From Weissella koreensis KCTC 3621 (GTDB lineage: Bacteria; Bacillota; Bacilli; Lactobacillales; Lactobacillaceae): a stretch of DNA of 12,701 nucleotides. Below, one piece after another: positions 11,361 to 12,701 of the stretch. A model generated the notes under the pieces. That model had not been told where the DNA came from, did not search any database, and saw only the letters and a list, made by a program, of their open reading frames with translations. Within the stretch, counting starts at the first letter, position 1; the number at the start of each line of letters is the position of its first letter. The DNA is taken from assembly GCF_000277645.1 (NCBI RefSeq), contig NZ_AKGG01000013.1, forward strand, positions 1 to 12,701, written 5' to 3'. The position numbers and the translations under genes are program-made.

Positions 11361-11698
11361 AAGTGTCTATCTATTCAACCTCTCTTAAACTCCCCATATG
11401 CCCCATAAATTATTAATGTCGATTCAAATGATTTAGAATTGAATTGCTTGTTAAAAAATGCACGTACAATATATCAAAAGAATTCGTTAAAAACTACACA
11501 ATATCCATAATAACTAAATATCAAAAAATATATGTAACAATTGATACATCCATCATTTGAAGTTAAATTCAATTAATAATATAAAAGCACTAACAATTAA
11601 ATTATAAAAAACATCCTCGCTAGTACCTAATTCTGATATTTAATTTTCTTAAACCATTTCCTGCTTTAATTCTAAGACGTACCCAATGGTATCAAAAA
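11361..11698. other. Intergenic stretch without a recognisable feature
   Basis: Very AT-rich with frequent stops in the frames I read. I find no convincing promoter, terminator or gene remnant. It separates the two-helix membrane protein from the FtsK-like gene. Confidence 0.5.
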
Positions 11699-11920
11699 CT
11701 ATTTTGAACTTTCCCTATCTTTTTCCAATTTTCTATTCTTATAAAATTTGCGTACAGTCCACGCATTTACCAACACAATTGGCCAGAAATATGAACCCTC
11801 TAATTTAAAACCACCATTGCTCATCTCAATCAAAATAGGTTCATTATTAAAGTAAACAGCTATCAACGCCATTATGGTTAAAATAATTGAAATTATGAAC
11901 CAAAATAATACTTTTTTCAT
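11699..11920 (-). CDS. Small membrane protein with two helices, unknown function
   Basis: 73 aa. Helix 1 is about 4-23 (LFWFIISIILTIMALIAV) and a weaker second one about 43-57 (SYFWPIVLVNAW). Between them is a short, probably external, loop with NNEPILIEMSNGGFK. The C terminus is strongly basic and charged (RKFYKNRKLEKDRESSK), predicting it inside. AAGGAGG lies 8 nt before ATG, so translation is well supported. I recognise no family. The neighbourhood is mobile-element-like, where such proteins are frequent conjugation or accessory components. Confidence 0.75.
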   Translation of the reverse strand: MKKVLFWFIISIILTIMALIAVYFNNEPILIEMSNGGFKLEGSYFWPIVLVNAWTVRKFYKNRKLEKDRESSK

Positions 11921-12048
11921 GTGCTATTCCTCCTTACACCAAGGTTAATTCAACAGAGAATCAATTACAAATATATAACTAACAATGAGCATAAATTAAT
12001 AATTACTTATGTTTCGTTTATGATTAACTTTAAATAAGCAAAACAAAA

Positions 12049-12126
12049 CAAAAAACACATAGCCCCTACTTCGCAAAAAGTTAGGATATGTGTAAAACTG
12101 AAAATAACTATTACTAGCTCTTTCCG
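12049..12126 (-). ncRNA. Candidate short RNA (about 78 nt)
   Basis: A -10 TATAAT (12133-12138) with TTTAGA 16 nt upstream precedes a stretch without a start codon that ends in a terminator hairpin (stem ACACATA/TATGTGT plus CTT/AAG inner pairs, then six T). The hairpin exposes a G-rich tract, AGTAGGGGC. It could also simply be the terminator of the gene at the right edge with a chance -10. Confidence 0.35.
12050..12093 (-). terminator. Minus-strand terminator
   Basis: In minus sense ACACATA pairs with TATGTGT, with a partly paired inner arm, followed by a six-T run. It lies downstream of the right-edge gene or of the candidate short RNA. Confidence 0.75.
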
Positions 12127-12272
12127 GTATTAATTATAACAGAACTAAATATGATCTAAAACTGTTTCGCTTTTAGACAAAGGAATTACAGAATAACATA
12201 AGATAAGTATTCAAAGATTCAAAAGTGTAAATAATTTTGTTCCAATTGGCTATACAGTTTAAACTTGATAAC

Positions 12273-12333
12273 ACATCATTATTTAATAAATATCTGAAAT
12301 ATCTTATTTCAAACAATAAATGTGACATGATGT
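12273..12333 (-). other. Nested inverted repeat behind the right-edge gene
   Basis: ACATCAT (12273-12279) pairs with ATGATGT (12327-12333), and GAAATA-TCT-TATTTC (12296-12310) forms an inner hairpin. There is no T-run, so it is a weak terminator candidate or a 3'-end-protecting structure. Confidence 0.3.
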
Positions 12334-12335
12334 AT

Positions 12336-12701
12336 CTATTTTACTTTTACATCAATAAAATCAAAAACACTAGGACGCCCCTCATATTGAGAAACTTTGC
12401 TTAATTTTCCTGTCCATGTATACTCTTTATTGAATTCTAAATCTTGATGAGATTCAGTCGTCATAACAATATCTACCTGTTTCCCTGCAATAGTTTTACC
12501 GATTAGATATGATGAAAAATTATTCTCATTTGAATTGAAATCGCTTAAATTATCTGTATCTCCACTAGTATCATCTATTTCACTTGTAAATTGTATTTGT
12601 TTGTTTAAATATTTTTTAGATGCTTCTTTATAATCATTGTCAAATGAATTTATTAAATCTTGTTTAGTGATTTTTATGTCATTATTCTTTTTACTAATAC
12701 C
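12336..12701 (-). CDS. C-terminal part of a probable secreted/lipoprotein, OB-fold-like; start outside window
   Basis: The minus frame is open from the right edge to TAG at 12336, giving 121 residues; no internal start is needed. It begins GISKKNNDIKITKQDLINS and contains EASKKYLNKQIQFTSEI, an acidic Asp/Ser/Asn-rich linker, LIGKTIAGKQVDIVM, and YTWTGKLSKVSQYEGRPSVF near the end. The order (Lys-rich helix, NKQIQFTSEI strand, glycine-containing strand, TWTGKLSKV strand) resembles the OB-fold tRNA_anti-like domain found in lactobacillus extracytoplasmic lipoproteins. The signal peptide would lie beyond the edge. The family call is tentative, the reading frame is sure. Confidence 0.65.
   Translation of the reverse strand, partial: GISKKNNDIKITKQDLINSFDNDYKEASKKYLNKQIQFTSEIDDTSGDTDNLSDFNSNENNFSSYLIGKTIAGKQVDIVMTTESHQDLEFNKEYTWTGKLSKVSQYEGRPSVFDFIDVKVK

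Overview
The window looks like chromosomal accessory DNA from a low-GC Gram-positive of the Lactobacillaceae. Evidence for this is the AT-rich composition, AGGAGG-type ribosome binding sites, compact hairpin/T-tract terminators, one TTG start, cre-like (CcpA) operators, and a gene repertoire of CsbD, GlsB/YeaQ, a cysteine-free HesB/IscA-like protein, a tautomerase, SemiSWEET and SpeG. The species cannot be fixed from the sequence alone.

Layout. (1) 1-1172: the 3' part of a polytopic membrane glycosyltransferase-like gene (+ strand) and a perfect terminator. (2) 1173-5260: a minus-strand stress-gene island. Read in the direction of transcription it is GNAT, tautomerase, [sRNA], FakA-like single domain, [sRNA], CsbD-2 with GlsB, [sRNA-type terminator], IscA-like with an unknown 84-aa protein, [sRNA], CsbD-1 with a membrane tail, [sRNA]. 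(3) 5261-7215: divergent arsC (+) and a SAM methyltransferase (-). (4) 7216-9969: a plus-strand block with a PH-domain protein, decayed tRNA, SemiSWEET, intact tRNA(CAU), pyrimidine-dimer glycosylase-like protein, SpeG, a second decayed tRNA, and a 46-aa ORF with a structured downstream RNA. (5) 10123-12701: minus-strand, very AT-rich DNA with mobile-element character. It holds a short ArdA-like gene, a short FtsK/TcpA-like ATPase, a two-helix membrane protein, a possible short RNA and a lipoprotein/OB-like gene cut by the right edge.

The most interesting feature is a family of four homologous minus-strand small RNA genes (about 120-145 nt each) between the stress genes. Each has a 5' head containing GTGTTATGCTT and a first long hairpin with a variable pyrimidine-rich, anti-Shine-Dalgarno-like apical region. 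A second hairpin and a terminator with the stem pattern G[C/T]A[A/G]TGAC-loop-GTYRTTGC follow (copy 2 starts ACAATGGC and ends GTTATTGT). Three have recognisable promoters of the form TTTAAA, then 16-17 nt ending in AATAGG, then TATAAT or a close variant. G-U wobbles and C(UUCG)G loops in the stems only make sense for RNA from the minus strand. A fifth copy keeps only the terminator. The family resembles multicopy sRNAs such as Listeria LhrC in architecture, but I do not recognise it as a named family.

The genes around these RNAs suggest a stationary-phase/stress regulon. Both csbD promoters carry a cre-like box over the -35 element, implying control by carbon catabolite repression. The sRNAs may tune translation of stress or envelope genes, but that is inference.
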